Positions 32,038 to 42,969 are shown, numbered from the stretch's first letter. The stretch: 64,000 nt of DNA from Sediminibacterium ginsengisoli (GCA_945865545.1 CAMBEQ010000006.1:19007-83006), one strand, 5' to 3'. Notes: generated from the sequence alone by a model not told the origin. Numbers and translations are program-made.

Positions 32038-33306
32038 ATGCCTTTATTTACAAAAGATAAATCTATTGCTTTATATGCCGCATTGGTTTCTTTTGGTACC
32101 TATGTTTTTGTTTTTGGATTTAGAAAATCTTTTACTGTTTGCACTTTTGATGGATTAACTTTTGGCCCTATTGCTTATAAAACAGCATTGGTGATAAGTC
32201 AAATGTTAGGGTATCTATTGGCCAAGTTTTATGGTATTAAATTTATTTCAGGCCTACAGAAGGTAAATCGGTATAAAATTATTTTTTTATTAACTGGAAT
32301 TTCTTGGTTCGCTTGGTTGTTATTTGCTATTGTTCCAGCGCCCTATAATGTAGTTTTTTTGTTTTTAAATGGATTTCCTTTAGGCATGTTGTGGGGGATT
32401 GTTTTTTCTTATGTGGAAGGGCGAAAGAGTACCGATTTCATTGGAGCCGCTTTAGCCGTGAGTTTTATTTTTGCTTCGGGTTGGGTAAAATCGGTAGGCG
32501 CTTGGTTAATGGCAGAATATTCTATTACCCAATTTTGGGTTCCTTTTTGTACAGGATTGGTTTTTGCGTTACCACTTATTATATGTGTATATGGTTTAGA
32601 AAAAATACCAGCTCCTTCTGAAGAAGACGAGTTATTAAGAACTAAGCGTATCCCAATGACGGGCACGGATAGAAAAAAGTTATTGAAACAATACTTACCA
32701 GGCATTATTGCCTTTGTAGTTATTTATTTATTTGCCACTATATTTAGAGATATCCGAGATAATTTTTCTGCTGATATGTGGAAGGAGATGGGTTATACAT
32801 CGAGCCCTTCTATATTTACACAAACTGAAACCCCTATTACTATTTTTATTTTAATAATTATGGGCGCTGTGGTGCTGATTAAAAATAGTTTTAAAGCATT
32901 AATGGTGGCCCATGTTTTTATTTTAATTGGATTTATAGTAGCAGGTGTTTCTACGTATTATTTTTCCTATCATTTATTAACTCCTTTTTGGTGGATGATT
33001 TGGGTGGGCCTTGGTTTGTACTTGGTCTATATTCCCTTTAATTCAATTTTCTTCGATCGATTGATTGCTGCATTTTCTATGAAAGGCAACGCTGGCTTCT
33101 TTATATATGTTGCGGATTCGGTGGGTTATGTAGGAAGCGTAACGGTAATGCTAGCTAAAGAGGGCATGAGCTTACAAATTAAATGGACGCAATTTTTTTC
33201 ACAAAGTGTAATGATCCTTTCTCTAGTGGGAATATTCATTACCCTATATGCAATGTATTATTTTTCAAAAAAACATAAGGCAACTCAAGCCATTGCTTCT
33301 TTTTAA
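32038..33306 (+). CDS. DUF5690 family multi-pass membrane protein (MFS-like)
   Basis: Multi-TM protein; GTYVFVFGFRKSFTVCTFDG N-terminus recalled as DUF5690. Confidence 0.7.
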   Translation: MPLFTKDKSIALYAALVSFGTYVFVFGFRKSFTVCTFDGLTFGPIAYKTALVISQMLGYLLAKFYGIKFISGLQKVNRYKIIFLLTGISWFAWLLFAIVPAPYNVVFLFLNGFPLGMLWGIVFSYVEGRKSTDFIGAALAVSFIFASGWVKSVGAWLMAEYSITQFWVPFCTGLVFALPLIICVYGLEKIPAPSEEDELLRTKRIPMTGTDRKKLLKQYLPGIIAFVVIYLFATIFRDIRDNFSADMWKEMGYTSSPSIFTQTETPITIFILIIMGAVVLIKNSFKALMVAHVFILIGFIVAGVSTYYFSYHLLTPFWWMIWVGLGLYLVYIPFNSIFFDRLIAAFSMKGNAGFFIYVADSVGYVGSVTVMLAKEGMSLQIKWTQFFSQSVMILSLVGIFITLYAMYYFSKKHKATQAIASF

Positions 33307-33327
33307 GCATCTAATGATACAACCTTT

Positions 33328-33843
33328 TTATTTTTCTAAAGCAAGGACAACGCCGTTAATGCAATAACGTAAACCAGTGGGTGGCGGTCCATCCTCAAAA
33401 ACATGTCCTAAATGTCCTTTGCATTTTCCGCATTCTACTTCAGTTCTCACCATGCCATGGCTATTGTCGGGAATATAAATAATAGAACTTTTAGTGATTG
33501 GTTCAAAAAAGCTAGGCCAGCCACAACCACTTTCAAATTTGGCGGTGCTTTTAAATAAGGGGTTACCACAGGCTGCACAATGAAAAGTACCCACTTCTTT
33601 ACTTGTTTCAAAAGCGCTACTAAAAGGCCTTTCGGTTCCTTTTTCTCTTGCTATTTGATATACTTCGGGCGATAACACTTGTTTCCAAACACTATCTGCT
33701 AGTACCAGCTTTTCTTTGCTCGTAGTGGAGTAAAACTTATTTTTCATTTCTGACATAGCGGCATTATTTAATTTGCTTTTATTCGGATTCTGAGCGCAGG
33801 CTCCAAGACTTAGTAATAGGAAACAACAGATGATTTTGTACAT
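33328..33843 (-). CDS. msrB: Peptide-methionine (R)-S-oxide reductase, lipoprotein form
   Basis: Lipobox [60 protein letters not shown]. Confidence 0.96.
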   Translation of the reverse strand: MYKIICCFLLLSLGACAQNPNKSKLNNAAMSEMKNKFYSTTSKEKLVLADSVWKQVLSPEVYQIAREKGTERPFSSAFETSKEVGTFHCAACGNPLFKSTAKFESGCGWPSFFEPITKSSIIYIPDNSHGMVRTEVECGKCKGHLGHVFEDGPPPTGLRYCINGVVLALEK

Positions 33844-33966
33844 AGACTCTTATTCGGTAGTAAAAATACTAACAACTATTCATCTTTTTTGTTTAGTTTA
33901 TATTTAAAAAAGGAGATTTTTTATAAATCTACGACAGTTCAGTATATTTGTTGTCAACCCTATAGC

Positions 33967-34542
33967 ATGTTTAATTTAATCTTATTTGGCCCTCCGGGCA
34001 GCGGCAAAGGCACTCAAAGTGAGCACATTATTGAATCCTTTGGATTACAACACCTGAGTACTGGAAATTTATTAAGAACGGAAATTGCCAACCAAACCAC
34101 TTTAGGCATGGAAGCAAAGCGTTTAATGGATGCTGGTCAATTAGTACCCGATGCGGTAGTGATTGGTATGGTAGGAAATTTTATGGATGCGCGTCCTGAA
34201 GCAAAAGGGTTTTTATTTGATGGTTTTCCGCGCACGACTGCACAATGCGTTGCATTAGATGCTTTATTGAAAGAGAAAAAAAGTGAAATTAATGTGGTGT
34301 TAGCCCTTGAGGTAAGTGAAGAAGAATTAGTAAAAAGATTATTGGGTCGTGGTTTAACTTCGGGCCGAAGCGATGACACTAATGAAACAATCATCCGTGC
34401 AAGAATTCAAGAGTATCATGATAAAACTACGGCTGTGGCTACTTATTATGCAAAATTTAATAAAGTAGTAGCGGTAACAGGAGAAGGTACGGTGGAAAGT
34501 ATTTATGCCGATTTGAAAAAAGAAATTGACGCAAGAATTTAA
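33967..34542 (+). CDS. adk: Adenylate kinase
   Basis: MFNLILFGPPGSGKGTQ, HLSTGNLLR, LFDGFPRT, RADDTNETIIRAR-like lid. Start moved from 33889 to 33967. Confidence 0.97.
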   Translation: MFNLILFGPPGSGKGTQSEHIIESFGLQHLSTGNLLRTEIANQTTLGMEAKRLMDAGQLVPDAVVIGMVGNFMDARPEAKGFLFDGFPRTTAQCVALDALLKEKKSEINVVLALEVSEEELVKRLLGRGLTSGRSDDTNETIIRARIQEYHDKTTAVATYYAKFNKVVAVTGEGTVESIYADLKKEIDARI

Positions 34543-34553
34543 TGTTTGCAAAA

Positions 34554-34602
34554 TAGTTGAAATAAAAAAGGAGTCCCATTTATCGGGACTCCTTTTTAGT
34601 AT
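34554..34602. terminator. Bidirectional terminator between convergent adk and fabG
   Basis: aaaaaggagtccc-atttatc-gggactccttttt. Confidence 0.88.
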
Positions 34603-34613
34603 TAAAGAGTTTT

Positions 34614-35369
34614 TTAAATATTTAAACCACCACAAGTACTTATTACTTGACCAGTAATATAGCTACTTAAATCACTTGCTAAAAATAAAGTGGTGTTAGC
34701 AATTTCTTCTGCTTTACCAAAACGTCCCAAAGGAATTTTATCTAAAAAAGCTTTTCCTGCATCCCCTTCATTTAAATAATTAGTCATATCGGTTTCAACA
34801 AAACCAGGCGCGATGGCATTGCATCTTATATTACGACTTCCAATTTCTAAAGCAATTGATTTAGTAAATCCAATAATACCTGCTTTACTTGCTGCATAAC
34901 TACTTTGTCCTGCATTACCTCTAATCCCTATAATTGAACTCATATTGATAATACTTCCCGCTTTAGCTTTCATCATGGGACGAATCACTTGCTTGGTCAT
35001 ATTGTATACGCTTTTCAAGTTGGTATTGATAACATCATCCCATTGCTCTGGGGTCATGCGTAATAATAAATTGTCTTTTGAAATACCTGCATTGTTCACA
35101 CAAATATCTACTGTGCCAAAGCTAGCCACTACGTCATTCACGAAACTTTCACAAGCGGCAAAATCGGCAGCATTGGCTTTATAGGCTTTTGCTTTTACAC
35201 CTAATTTTTCTATTTCAGCTACCAAGTTATTGGCTTTTTCTGCACTACTATCACTTACATAAGTAAATGCAATATGACTTCCTTGTTCTGCTAGTTTTAA
35301 TGCAATAGCTGCCCCAATACCGCGTGCAGCGCCTGTAACTATGGCTACTTTTCCTGCTAATAATTTCAT
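34614..35369 (-). CDS. fabG: 3-oxoacyl-ACP reductase
   Basis: VTGAARGIGAAIALKLAEQG, NNAGISKDNLLLRM, SSIIGIRGNAGQSSYAASKAG. Confidence 0.95.
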   Translation of the reverse strand: MKLLAGKVAIVTGAARGIGAAIALKLAEQGSHIAFTYVSDSSAEKANNLVAEIEKLGVKAKAYKANAADFAACESFVNDVVASFGTVDICVNNAGISKDNLLLRMTPEQWDDVINTNLKSVYNMTKQVIRPMMKAKAGSIINMSSIIGIRGNAGQSSYAASKAGIIGFTKSIALEIGSRNIRCNAIAPGFVETDMTNYLNEGDAGKAFLDKIPLGRFGKAEEIANTTLFLASDLSSYITGQVISTCGGLNI

Positions 35370-35575
35370 TATTTTTTATTTTTAATAAACCAATAAGTAT
35401 GCATTACTATAATACTAATATTCACAAATATAATAGGATTATCCTGTTTTAAAAAACCATAGCTAATCCAAAGAATACTACCGGACATATTAATGATCCT
35501 TAGTTTTCTTTGATCCTGTATTCCAAAGGAACCCACTACAACAGCAGTCGCAATCCAACCTAAGGTATCAATCAT
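35369..35575 (-). CDS. Small two- to three-TM membrane protein (CBU_0592-like)
   Basis: 68-aa hydrophobic ORF directly upstream of fabG; family assignment from memory. Confidence 0.6.
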   Translation of the reverse strand: MIDTLGWIATAVVVGSFGIQDQRKLRIINMSGSILWISYGFLKQDNPIIFVNISIIVMHTYWFIKNKK

Positions 35576-35588
35576 TGTATTTATTTCA

Positions 35589-37103
35589 TTATCCTAATTG
35601 GTGAATTAATTTTAATTCCTCTACAAATTTACGCTCATTGGAGAGTCTGGGCACTTTATGTTGTCCACCTAGTTTTCCTTTTTGTTTGAGCCATTCATGA
35701 AAACAACCCGCTTTAACTGCCGTAATTTGTGGAAGGCCTAGGGCAATATTTTTATGTCTCTTCGCTTCATAATCGCTATTGGCTGCTTGTAAATTTTTAT
35801 CTAATAAAAAGGTAAAGGCTTCTAGATCTTTTGGATTTTCATCAAATTCTATTAACCATTCATGTGCTCCTTTATTTTGATCCGACATATAAATGGGCGC
35901 TGCTGTATATTCCTTAATACTAAGTCCCATAGCAGAACAGGTTTCACTAATCGCTTTATCGCTATTGTCTGCAATCACTTCTTCTCCAAATGCATTGATA
36001 TATTGTTTTAAACGGCCGCTTACTTTTATGCGAAAAGGATATACACTTACAAATTGTATGGTATCTCCCACTAAGTATCGCCATAAACCACCATTGGTAC
36101 TAATGATAATTGCATAATTTTTTCCTATTTCTACTTTATTTAAACCGTAGGTTATAGGTTGTTCTTTTCCATATTCTTCAATGGGCATGAATTCATAAAA
36201 AATCCCATGTTCTAAATACAATAACATTCCTTCTTCTTCAATTCTATCTTGTGCAGCAAAAAATCCTTCACTAGCATTGTATATTTCTAAGTAATTGCAA
36301 TCGGGGCCAATGACTTTATTAAATTGTTCTTTGTAAGGAGTAAAGGATACTCCACCATGAATGTATAATTCGAAATTGGGCCAAACTTCTTTTATATTTT
36401 TCTTCCCCGTTATTTCTAAAATTCTTTTTAACAAGACCAAGGTCCAAGTAGGAACGCCCGCAATAGAAGTTACATCTTCATTGATGGTACTTTGTGCCAA
36501 GCTTTCAATTTTATTTTCCCATTCATCCATTAACGCAATGGAGAGTTCTGGCGTGCGAATAAAGCCTGACCAGAATGGAGAATTTTCTAATAATACAGCA
36601 CTCAAATCTCCATATTGAATATCATCTTTAATGGGATGCACTTGATGACTTCCTCCAATCACTAATCCCTTTCCAGTTAAAAGATCACTATTGGGAAGCA
36701 CATGGTAGTAATTGGTTAAAACATCTTTAGATGCTTGAAAATGATTGTCTTCAATACTTTCTTTAGTAAGTGGAATAAATTTACTTTTATCACTGGTCGT
36801 CCCACTGCTTTTCGCCAACCATTCTACGGGCGTATTCCATAATACCGCTTCCTCTCCATTCATGATTTGTTCTATAAAGGGCTTTAAATCTTCATATTCG
36901 TGAATAGGAACAGTCGCCTTAAATGTGCGAATGTTAAAGATTTCCGCAAACTGATATTTTAAACCAAATTGGGTATACTGGCCATGCGTTATTAAGTCCT
37001 GCAATACTTCGCGCTGTGCCGCAATGGGGTCACTTACCCAATGTTCAATGCGCCAATAACGCATTCGGGCTAATCTGGACAGTGCGGGGCTAAAAATTTT
37101 CAT
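35589..37103 (-). CDS. GH3 auxin-responsive promoter family protein, copy 2
   Basis: LAKSSGTTSDKSKFIPLT, YIHGGVSFTPY, NASEGFFAAQD, YLVGDTIQF, GQHKVPRLS. Confidence 0.92.
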   Translation of the reverse strand: MKIFSPALSRLARMRYWRIEHWVSDPIAAQREVLQDLITHGQYTQFGLKYQFAEIFNIRTFKATVPIHEYEDLKPFIEQIMNGEEAVLWNTPVEWLAKSSGTTSDKSKFIPLTKESIEDNHFQASKDVLTNYYHVLPNSDLLTGKGLVIGGSHQVHPIKDDIQYGDLSAVLLENSPFWSGFIRTPELSIALMDEWENKIESLAQSTINEDVTSIAGVPTWTLVLLKRILEITGKKNIKEVWPNFELYIHGGVSFTPYKEQFNKVIGPDCNYLEIYNASEGFFAAQDRIEEEGMLLYLEHGIFYEFMPIEEYGKEQPITYGLNKVEIGKNYAIIISTNGGLWRYLVGDTIQFVSVYPFRIKVSGRLKQYINAFGEEVIADNSDKAISETCSAMGLSIKEYTAAPIYMSDQNKGAHEWLIEFDENPKDLEAFTFLLDKNLQAANSDYEAKRHKNIALGLPQITAVKAGCFHEWLKQKGKLGGQHKVPRLSNERKFVEELKLIHQLG

Positions 37104-37169
37104 ATCCTCCTCACAATATAAGCATTACGCTTGTATAAATTAATTAATAATGGTAGTATTTAAAGCGAC

Positions 37170-37955
37170 TTATTTTGCTTTTTGGCCCATCTCGATAATC
37201 CAATCTTTTCGCTTTAATTCAAAGTTGGTACCTAAGTATAATCTACGCACCTGGTCGTCTTCGGCTAATTCTTCTGCAGTGCCATGTTTGAAAATCTTTC
37301 CTTCAATTAATAAATAGGCTCTATCACAAATAGAAAGGGTTTCATTTACATTATGATCTGTAATTAAAATACCTATATCTTTTAATTTTAAACGAGATAC
37401 TACTGACTGAATATCTTCCACTGCTATAGGATCCACACCAGCAAAGGGTTCATCTAATAAAATAAATTTTGGATCTACCGCCAAGGCACGTGCAATTTCA
37501 GTACGGCGACGCTCTCCGCCACTTAAACTATCTCCATTATTTCCACGCACCTGATGCAAATTAAATTCATCCAATAAATTTTCTAATTTATACGCTCTCT
37601 CTGCTTTAGTTAATTTGGTCATTTCTAAAACAGCCATAATATTGTCTTCGACAGATAATTTTCTAAACACACTTGCTTCCTGTGGTAAGTAACCTAAGCC
37701 CATTTGAGCTCTCTTATACATAGGAAGTTTAGTAATATCTTCTTCATTCAAAAATACACGGCCTTCATCTGGGGCTATTAATCCAACCACCATATAAAAA
37801 GTGGTGGTTTTGCCTGCACCATTGGGTCCGAGTAAGCCAACTATCTCTCCTTGCTTTACCGAAATACTTACCTGGTCCACTACCTTACGGCCTTTGTATT
37901 GTTTTATTAATTTATCGGTATGTATGGCAAGTATCAATGTAAATAATTTATACAA
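37170..37955 (-). CDS. lptB: LPS export ABC transporter ATP-binding protein (start uncertain; only TTG starts near the N-terminus)
   Basis: [58 protein letters not shown]. Confidence 0.93.
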   Translation of the reverse strand: MYKLFTLILAIHTDKLIKQYKGRKVVDQVSISVKQGEIVGLLGPNGAGKTTTFYMVVGLIAPDEGRVFLNEEDITKLPMYKRAQMGLGYLPQEASVFRKLSVEDNIMAVLEMTKLTKAERAYKLENLLDEFNLHQVRGNNGDSLSGGERRRTEIARALAVDPKFILLDEPFAGVDPIAVEDIQSVVSRLKLKDIGILITDHNVNETLSICDRAYLLIEGKIFKHGTAEELAEDDQVRRLYLGTNFELKRKDWIIEMGQKAK

Positions 37956-38003
37956 AAATAAGGGTTATTGGGTCTTTTACCCTTACAGCTTAATAATATT
38001 ATA

Positions 38004-38077
38004 TATTTTTGCGCAACAAGGGCCAGCTAGTAGGTTTCAATATAGAAACAGCCAGGGCTCATCAAAGCAAATCGCAT
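38004..38077 (+). promoter_or_regulatory. Putative promoter (TATTTTTG) and structured 5' leader of metF
   Basis: TAnnTTTG match at 38004-38011; leader contains GTTTC-aatata-GAAAC hairpin enclosed by GGC/GCC. Confidence 0.35.
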
Positions 38078-39031
38078 ATGAAGGTTATTGAACATTTGTC
38101 TAATGCCAAGGACACATTGGTATCTTTTGAAGTTTTACCTCCTTTAAAAGGGAAAACCATTGCTTATATCTATGAGCATTTAGATCCCTTAATGGAATTT
38201 AAGCCGTCATGGATTAATGTTACCTATCATCGCAGTGAAACCGTTGTTCGAAAAAAAGAAGATGGAACGGATGAAAAGATAGATGTGCGCAAGCGTCCAG
38301 GAACAGTGGGAATTTGTGCGGCCATCATGAATCATTATAATATTGATGCAGTGCCACATATTATTTGTGGTGGATTTTCTAAAAGAGAAACAGAAGATGC
38401 TTTAATTGACTTACAATTTTTAGGGATAGATAATTTATTGGTGTTAAGAGGAGATGCAGAAAAAAATCAAAAAACTTTTATTCCAGAACCCAATGGCAAT
38501 AAACAAGCCATTGAATTATTACAACAAGTAGTGAGTTTAAATAAGGGCGAATACCTAGATAAAGATATTATTAACGGCAGCAAAACCAATTTTTGTATGG
38601 GTGTTTCAGGTTATCCTGAAAAACATTTTGAAGCGCCTAGTATGGAATTTGATTTACAACGTGCCAAAGACAAAGTAGATGCAGGAGCCGAATACATTAT
38701 GACACAAATGTTTTTTGATAATAAAAAATATTTTGACTACGTGGATGCTTGTAGAAGTATTGGCATTAACGTTCCTATTATTCCAGGATTAAAACCTATC
38801 ACCAATAAAAAGCAATTGACTGTTTTACCCAATATTTTTTACGTAGACATACCTACTGATTTATCTTCAGCTATGCTAGCGGCAACCACTGATGCTGCTT
38901 GTGAGCAAGTGGGAACTGAATGGTTGATTCAACAAAGCAAGGAACTAAAAGCAGCAGGGGTACCAGTTTTACATTATTATACTTTAGGCAAACCTAAGGT
39001 GGTGAAGGATGTCGTGGCTGCTGTGTTTTAG
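38078..39031 (+). CDS. metF: 5,10-methylenetetrahydrofolate reductase
   Basis: VSFEVLPPLKGK, NVTYHRSE, EYIMTQMFFDNKKYFDYV, IPGLKPIT. Start taken at MKVIEHL. Confidence 0.94.
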   Translation: MKVIEHLSNAKDTLVSFEVLPPLKGKTIAYIYEHLDPLMEFKPSWINVTYHRSETVVRKKEDGTDEKIDVRKRPGTVGICAAIMNHYNIDAVPHIICGGFSKRETEDALIDLQFLGIDNLLVLRGDAEKNQKTFIPEPNGNKQAIELLQQVVSLNKGEYLDKDIINGSKTNFCMGVSGYPEKHFEAPSMEFDLQRAKDKVDAGAEYIMTQMFFDNKKYFDYVDACRSIGINVPIIPGLKPITNKKQLTVLPNIFYVDIPTDLSSAMLAATTDAACEQVGTEWLIQQSKELKAAGVPVLHYYTLGKPKVVKDVVAAVF

Positions 39032-39066
39032 AATAAATTTATTTCTATTTTAAAAATAGCTATTGT

Positions 39067-40527
39067 TTATTTCTTTTTATTGGCATTCACTAAAAAATCA
39101 TTGAATTGTTCTAAGCTCAAATTTTTTGCAATAATTTTTTTATTGCTATCTAATAAATAAAAAGTAGGCGTTTTGTATACATCATACAATTGACGAATAG
39201 TAGTGGGCAAACCAGCTTGTATTTCTTTATTTAAATCGGCCTCTGTTTGGTAAGCATGTATCCATTCTTCCAAATGATTTTCTTGTATAAAAGTTTTCCA
39301 AGCAGCCAATTCTTTAAAATTAATATTTACAGAAAATATTTTTACTTGTAAGTCTTTCCAACCTGTTTTATAAAAAGAATCTAGCCTTGGTATTTCTATT
39401 TTACAGTGACTACAAGTGGGGTCCCAAAAAGCCACTATAGTGTAATTTGATTTTTGATCGTATAATGAAATCTTTTTATCATCGGGGGTGTTAATAATCA
39501 AGCTAGGTGCGGCTAAACCCAATTGATTGGCCATCATACTATAGGCTCTTTCTGTAATTGATTTTTTGGAATCCTCATTTAAAAGTACCGTATCGCCTTT
39601 CGCAAAAAAGTTTTGATACAGGTGTAAAAATACTTTATCCTGTCCCATAAATTCTGGCGCTATATATTTATTGGTAAATTTAAAAAGTAAAAAAGGATAA
39701 ATTTCTTTACCTGTTTTAGCCACCGTTAACATGTAATGGACTTCTTCAATAATAGAATCTGGTTCACGAGAAACATAATTTTTGAAATATTCATCTAATT
39801 TATCCTCAAAAAAGGGGGTGCGAACCAAACGGTTGTCATTAAAAATAATATTATCCCAAAAATGATTTTTTACAAAATAATAGGGATATAAAGAATCTGC
39901 TTTTCCTTTAACTATAGGAATAGCTGGTGCTTCTGGCCTTTGCATCACATTTAATAAATAGCTCATCATTGACTTTGGATGCGCCAGTATAAAGGCGTTT
40001 CTTTTTTCTTTTATTTCTTTGTCTTTTCCTAAATACGCCCCTTTAAAAAGTGCCGAATCTGCTGCATTATTTGCTATTTTCAACTGATTTTGTAAATTAT
40101 TTAATTGCACAAAAAGACCATTGATGTCTTTTGAATAGGTTTGGAATAAAGTATTGTCTGGGGATCCTGTTATGGTAACCTTATCTAATGCAAGGGTATC
40201 TGCAACCATTTTGAAATGTTGCTCCTCATCAATTAAAAAATCAAATAAAATTGAATATTTTGGAGAGATAACAAAATAAATACCTGGAGTTAATTTTTGT
40301 TTTGATTCAAATACGCCTTCACTTTTTTCATTCAATAAGCAGGAGTCAGCCAGCACTTTGTTTTTACCATAATTGGTACCAATAAAAATTTTAGTGTTTT
40401 GATAGGGCTTCAAGGTGATTTGAATACTATGACCCATTTTCTTTTTTACTGTAGGTGCAGTTGTTTTTTTGACTTGTGCAAAACCCAACAAGGGCATAAA
40501 AAACAAAATCCATAAAAAATTTCTCAT
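39067..40527 (-). CDS. Thioredoxin-like (TlpA/DUF5106-type) protein
   Basis: Signal peptide; IVAFWDPTCSHCKIEIPRLDSFY. Confidence 0.85.
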   Translation of the reverse strand: MRNFLWILFFMPLLGFAQVKKTTAPTVKKKMGHSIQITLKPYQNTKIFIGTNYGKNKVLADSCLLNEKSEGVFESKQKLTPGIYFVISPKYSILFDFLIDEEQHFKMVADTLALDKVTITGSPDNTLFQTYSKDINGLFVQLNNLQNQLKIANNAADSALFKGAYLGKDKEIKEKRNAFILAHPKSMMSYLLNVMQRPEAPAIPIVKGKADSLYPYYFVKNHFWDNIIFNDNRLVRTPFFEDKLDEYFKNYVSREPDSIIEEVHYMLTVAKTGKEIYPFLLFKFTNKYIAPEFMGQDKVFLHLYQNFFAKGDTVLLNEDSKKSITERAYSMMANQLGLAAPSLIINTPDDKKISLYDQKSNYTIVAFWDPTCSHCKIEIPRLDSFYKTGWKDLQVKIFSVNINFKELAAWKTFIQENHLEEWIHAYQTEADLNKEIQAGLPTTIRQLYDVYKTPTFYLLDSNKKIIAKNLSLEQFNDFLVNANKKK

Positions 40528-40639
40528 ATAAAGTCAATTTTCTTATTATTCTTTATTGTTCAGGTAAAAATAACAATATAAATAACAATCTAGTGTACAA
40601 TTAATGCTCAGTTTTAATCAAATTTAAGGCTTAGCATAG

Positions 40640-40652
40640 TACCTTTGTTACA
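40640..40652 (+). promoter_or_regulatory. Putative -7 element TACCTTTG five nt upstream of GTG start
   Basis: Exact TAnnTTTG match. Confidence 0.5.
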
Positions 40653-42101
40653 GTGAGAAAATTTAAACAAGCCCCCTTACTAGAAAAAGTATTAATTGAG
40701 GATTATGCCGCTGAAGGGAAGGCCCTTGCGCGAGTAAACGGGAAAGTGATTTTTGTTGAAGGGGCGGTACCTGGGGATATAGTAGACATTCAATTACAAA
40801 AAAACAAGGCCGATTGGGGCGAAGGTTTTGTAAAACATTTTCATAGTTATTCGGCTATACGTGTAAAGCCATTTTGTAGCCATTTTGGAGTATGTGGAGG
40901 TTGTCAATGGCAAATGCTTCCCTATGAACAACAATTGGTCTATAAGCACAAGCAAGTAGTTGATAATTTAACACGTATCGCAAAAGTGGCATTGCCTCCT
41001 ATTCCAGCAATTATTGGAGCGCTTGAGACCCAGGGCTATCGCAATAAAGTAGAATATACTTTTGCTACTGAAAAATTTATTCCTTTTGCAGAATTTAAAG
41101 CCATGAAAGCAGAGGCGGAAGAAAATCCAAATGCAATTATCCCGGACAAAGTACCTGGAGTTGCCGGTTTTCATGCAAGAGGCTTTTTCGAAAAAGTAGT
41201 TGAGATAGACCTTTGTTATTTACAATCCGAACCCACTAATGCTTTAAGAAAAACTGTTGTTGAATTTGCACTTGCACACAAGATGCCCTTTTACAATATT
41301 AAACTGCACACTGGCTGGGTGCGCAATATGTTTATTCGTAACACAACCAAAGGAGAGTGGATGGTTAATTTAGTGTTGGGTTATGAAGCTGAAGAAAAAA
41401 GAACAGCCTTGTTTGAAATTTTACTTACTCGCTTCCCCCAAATTACTACTTTGTTGTATACCATTAATGGCAAAAGGAATGATAGCATGCAGGACCTAGT
41501 GCCACAAGTGTATTCGGGCAATGGGTATATTACAGAAATGCTGGAAGATTTTAAATTTAAGATAAGCCCTAAATCTTTTTTTCAAACCAATTCCAAGCAA
41601 GCCGAAAAATTATATCAAGTAACTCGCGACTTTGCCGAGTTAACAGGCAAGGAAATTGTGTATGATTTGTATTGTGGTACAGGAAGCATCGGCATTTTTT
41701 GTAGTAAGCATGCAAAAAAAATAATTGGGGTGGAGATGGTGGAAGAAGCCATTGAAGATGCCAAAGAAAATGCGCTGATGAATCATTTAACCGACACTGC
41801 TTTTTTTGCAGGGGACGTTATTAAAATTTGTGATACCGAATTTTTTGAAACCCATGGGAAGCCAGATGTAATCATTACAGATCCACCCAGGGCGGGCATG
41901 CATGAAAAACTAGTACATAAACTTTTGGCCATGGAAGCGCCCATTATAGTGTACGTAAGTTGTAACCCTGCTACTCAAGCAAGAGACTTATCTTTATTGA
42001 ACGAAAAATATACGGTGACGAAAATACAACCTGTGGATATGTTTCCTCATACCTTGCATATTGAAAATGTTGTACAATTAAAAAGAACCGATTTATTATA
42101 A
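40653..42101 (+). CDS. rlmD: 23S rRNA (uracil-1939) C5-methyltransferase
   Basis: TRAM-like N-terminus, CSHFGVCGGCQWQ, DLYCGTGSIGIF, DPPRAGMHEK, VYVSCNPATQARDL. Confidence 0.94.
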   Translation: MRKFKQAPLLEKVLIEDYAAEGKALARVNGKVIFVEGAVPGDIVDIQLQKNKADWGEGFVKHFHSYSAIRVKPFCSHFGVCGGCQWQMLPYEQQLVYKHKQVVDNLTRIAKVALPPIPAIIGALETQGYRNKVEYTFATEKFIPFAEFKAMKAEAEENPNAIIPDKVPGVAGFHARGFFEKVVEIDLCYLQSEPTNALRKTVVEFALAHKMPFYNIKLHTGWVRNMFIRNTTKGEWMVNLVLGYEAEEKRTALFEILLTRFPQITTLLYTINGKRNDSMQDLVPQVYSGNGYITEMLEDFKFKISPKSFFQTNSKQAEKLYQVTRDFAELTGKEIVYDLYCGTGSIGIFCSKHAKKIIGVEMVEEAIEDAKENALMNHLTDTAFFAGDVIKICDTEFFETHGKPDVIITDPPRAGMHEKLVHKLLAMEAPIIVYVSCNPATQARDLSLLNEKYTVTKIQPVDMFPHTLHIENVVQLKRTDLL

Positions 42102-42118
42102 TAAGCAAATAGAAAAGA

Positions 42119-42952
42119 ATGACTCAATTTAGGCCCACCCGTTTTGAAGTATTACCCACCATTATAAAAAATTTATTAATTATCAATGGCTTGGTCTTTT
42201 TAGCACAAAATACTTTTGCAGGACCCACCAGCGCTTTTTCTATTGAGGATTATTTTGCTTTGCATGCTTGGCAAAGTAGCTTATATAAGCCATGGCAGAT
42301 TATTACACATATGTTTTTACATGGCGACTTTGGACATATTTTAGGAAATATGTTTGCCTTATGGATGTTTGGATCCATTTTAGAAAATGTATGGGGACCC
42401 AAACGATTTTTATTATTTTATTTTTTATGTGGCGTAGGTGCAGCGGTGATTCACTTATTAATCTTATCCTATCAGCTCATTCCTATGACCAATGAATATG
42501 AACAGCTTTTAAGATTAAGTAAGTCCAATGCTCCAGGATTTAGTGATGCCGTTTTGGCATTTTCAAAAGCGCATAATATTCCCTTAGCAAGAATTTTAGC
42601 CGACAATAAGGTAACCTTAACTACCCCTGGTTTAGCACCAGAATTAATGGAACTGATTACGTCCTATCATAATAAAGTATTAAGTACGGCTACCTTAGGA
42701 GCAAGCGGAGCTGTATTTGGCATCTTAATTGCCTTTGTTTATTTATTCCCTAATACCTATATCTATATTTATTTTCTATTCCCTATCAAAGCGAAGTGGT
42801 TGGGGCTATTGTATTTTGCTTTTGAATTGTATAAAGCGATAGAAAATTCAGCGGGGGACAATGTAGCAAGGTGGGCGCACGTGGGAGGCGCTTTGGTGGG
42901 TTTTGTATTAGTGTACCTTTGGAATAAGCGCAAGCATCAACCCTTTGCCTAA
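42119..42952 (+). CDS. Rhomboid family intramembrane serine protease
   Basis: FLHGDFGHILGNMFALWMFG, LGASGAVFGIL (GxSG), WAHVGGALVGF (His). Confidence 0.93.
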   Translation: MTQFRPTRFEVLPTIIKNLLIINGLVFLAQNTFAGPTSAFSIEDYFALHAWQSSLYKPWQIITHMFLHGDFGHILGNMFALWMFGSILENVWGPKRFLLFYFLCGVGAAVIHLLILSYQLIPMTNEYEQLLRLSKSNAPGFSDAVLAFSKAHNIPLARILADNKVTLTTPGLAPELMELITSYHNKVLSTATLGASGAVFGILIAFVYLFPNTYIYIYFLFPIKAKWLGLLYFAFELYKAIENSAGDNVARWAHVGGALVGFVLVYLWNKRKHQPFA

Positions 42953-42969
42953 TTCATTAATAATAGTAA

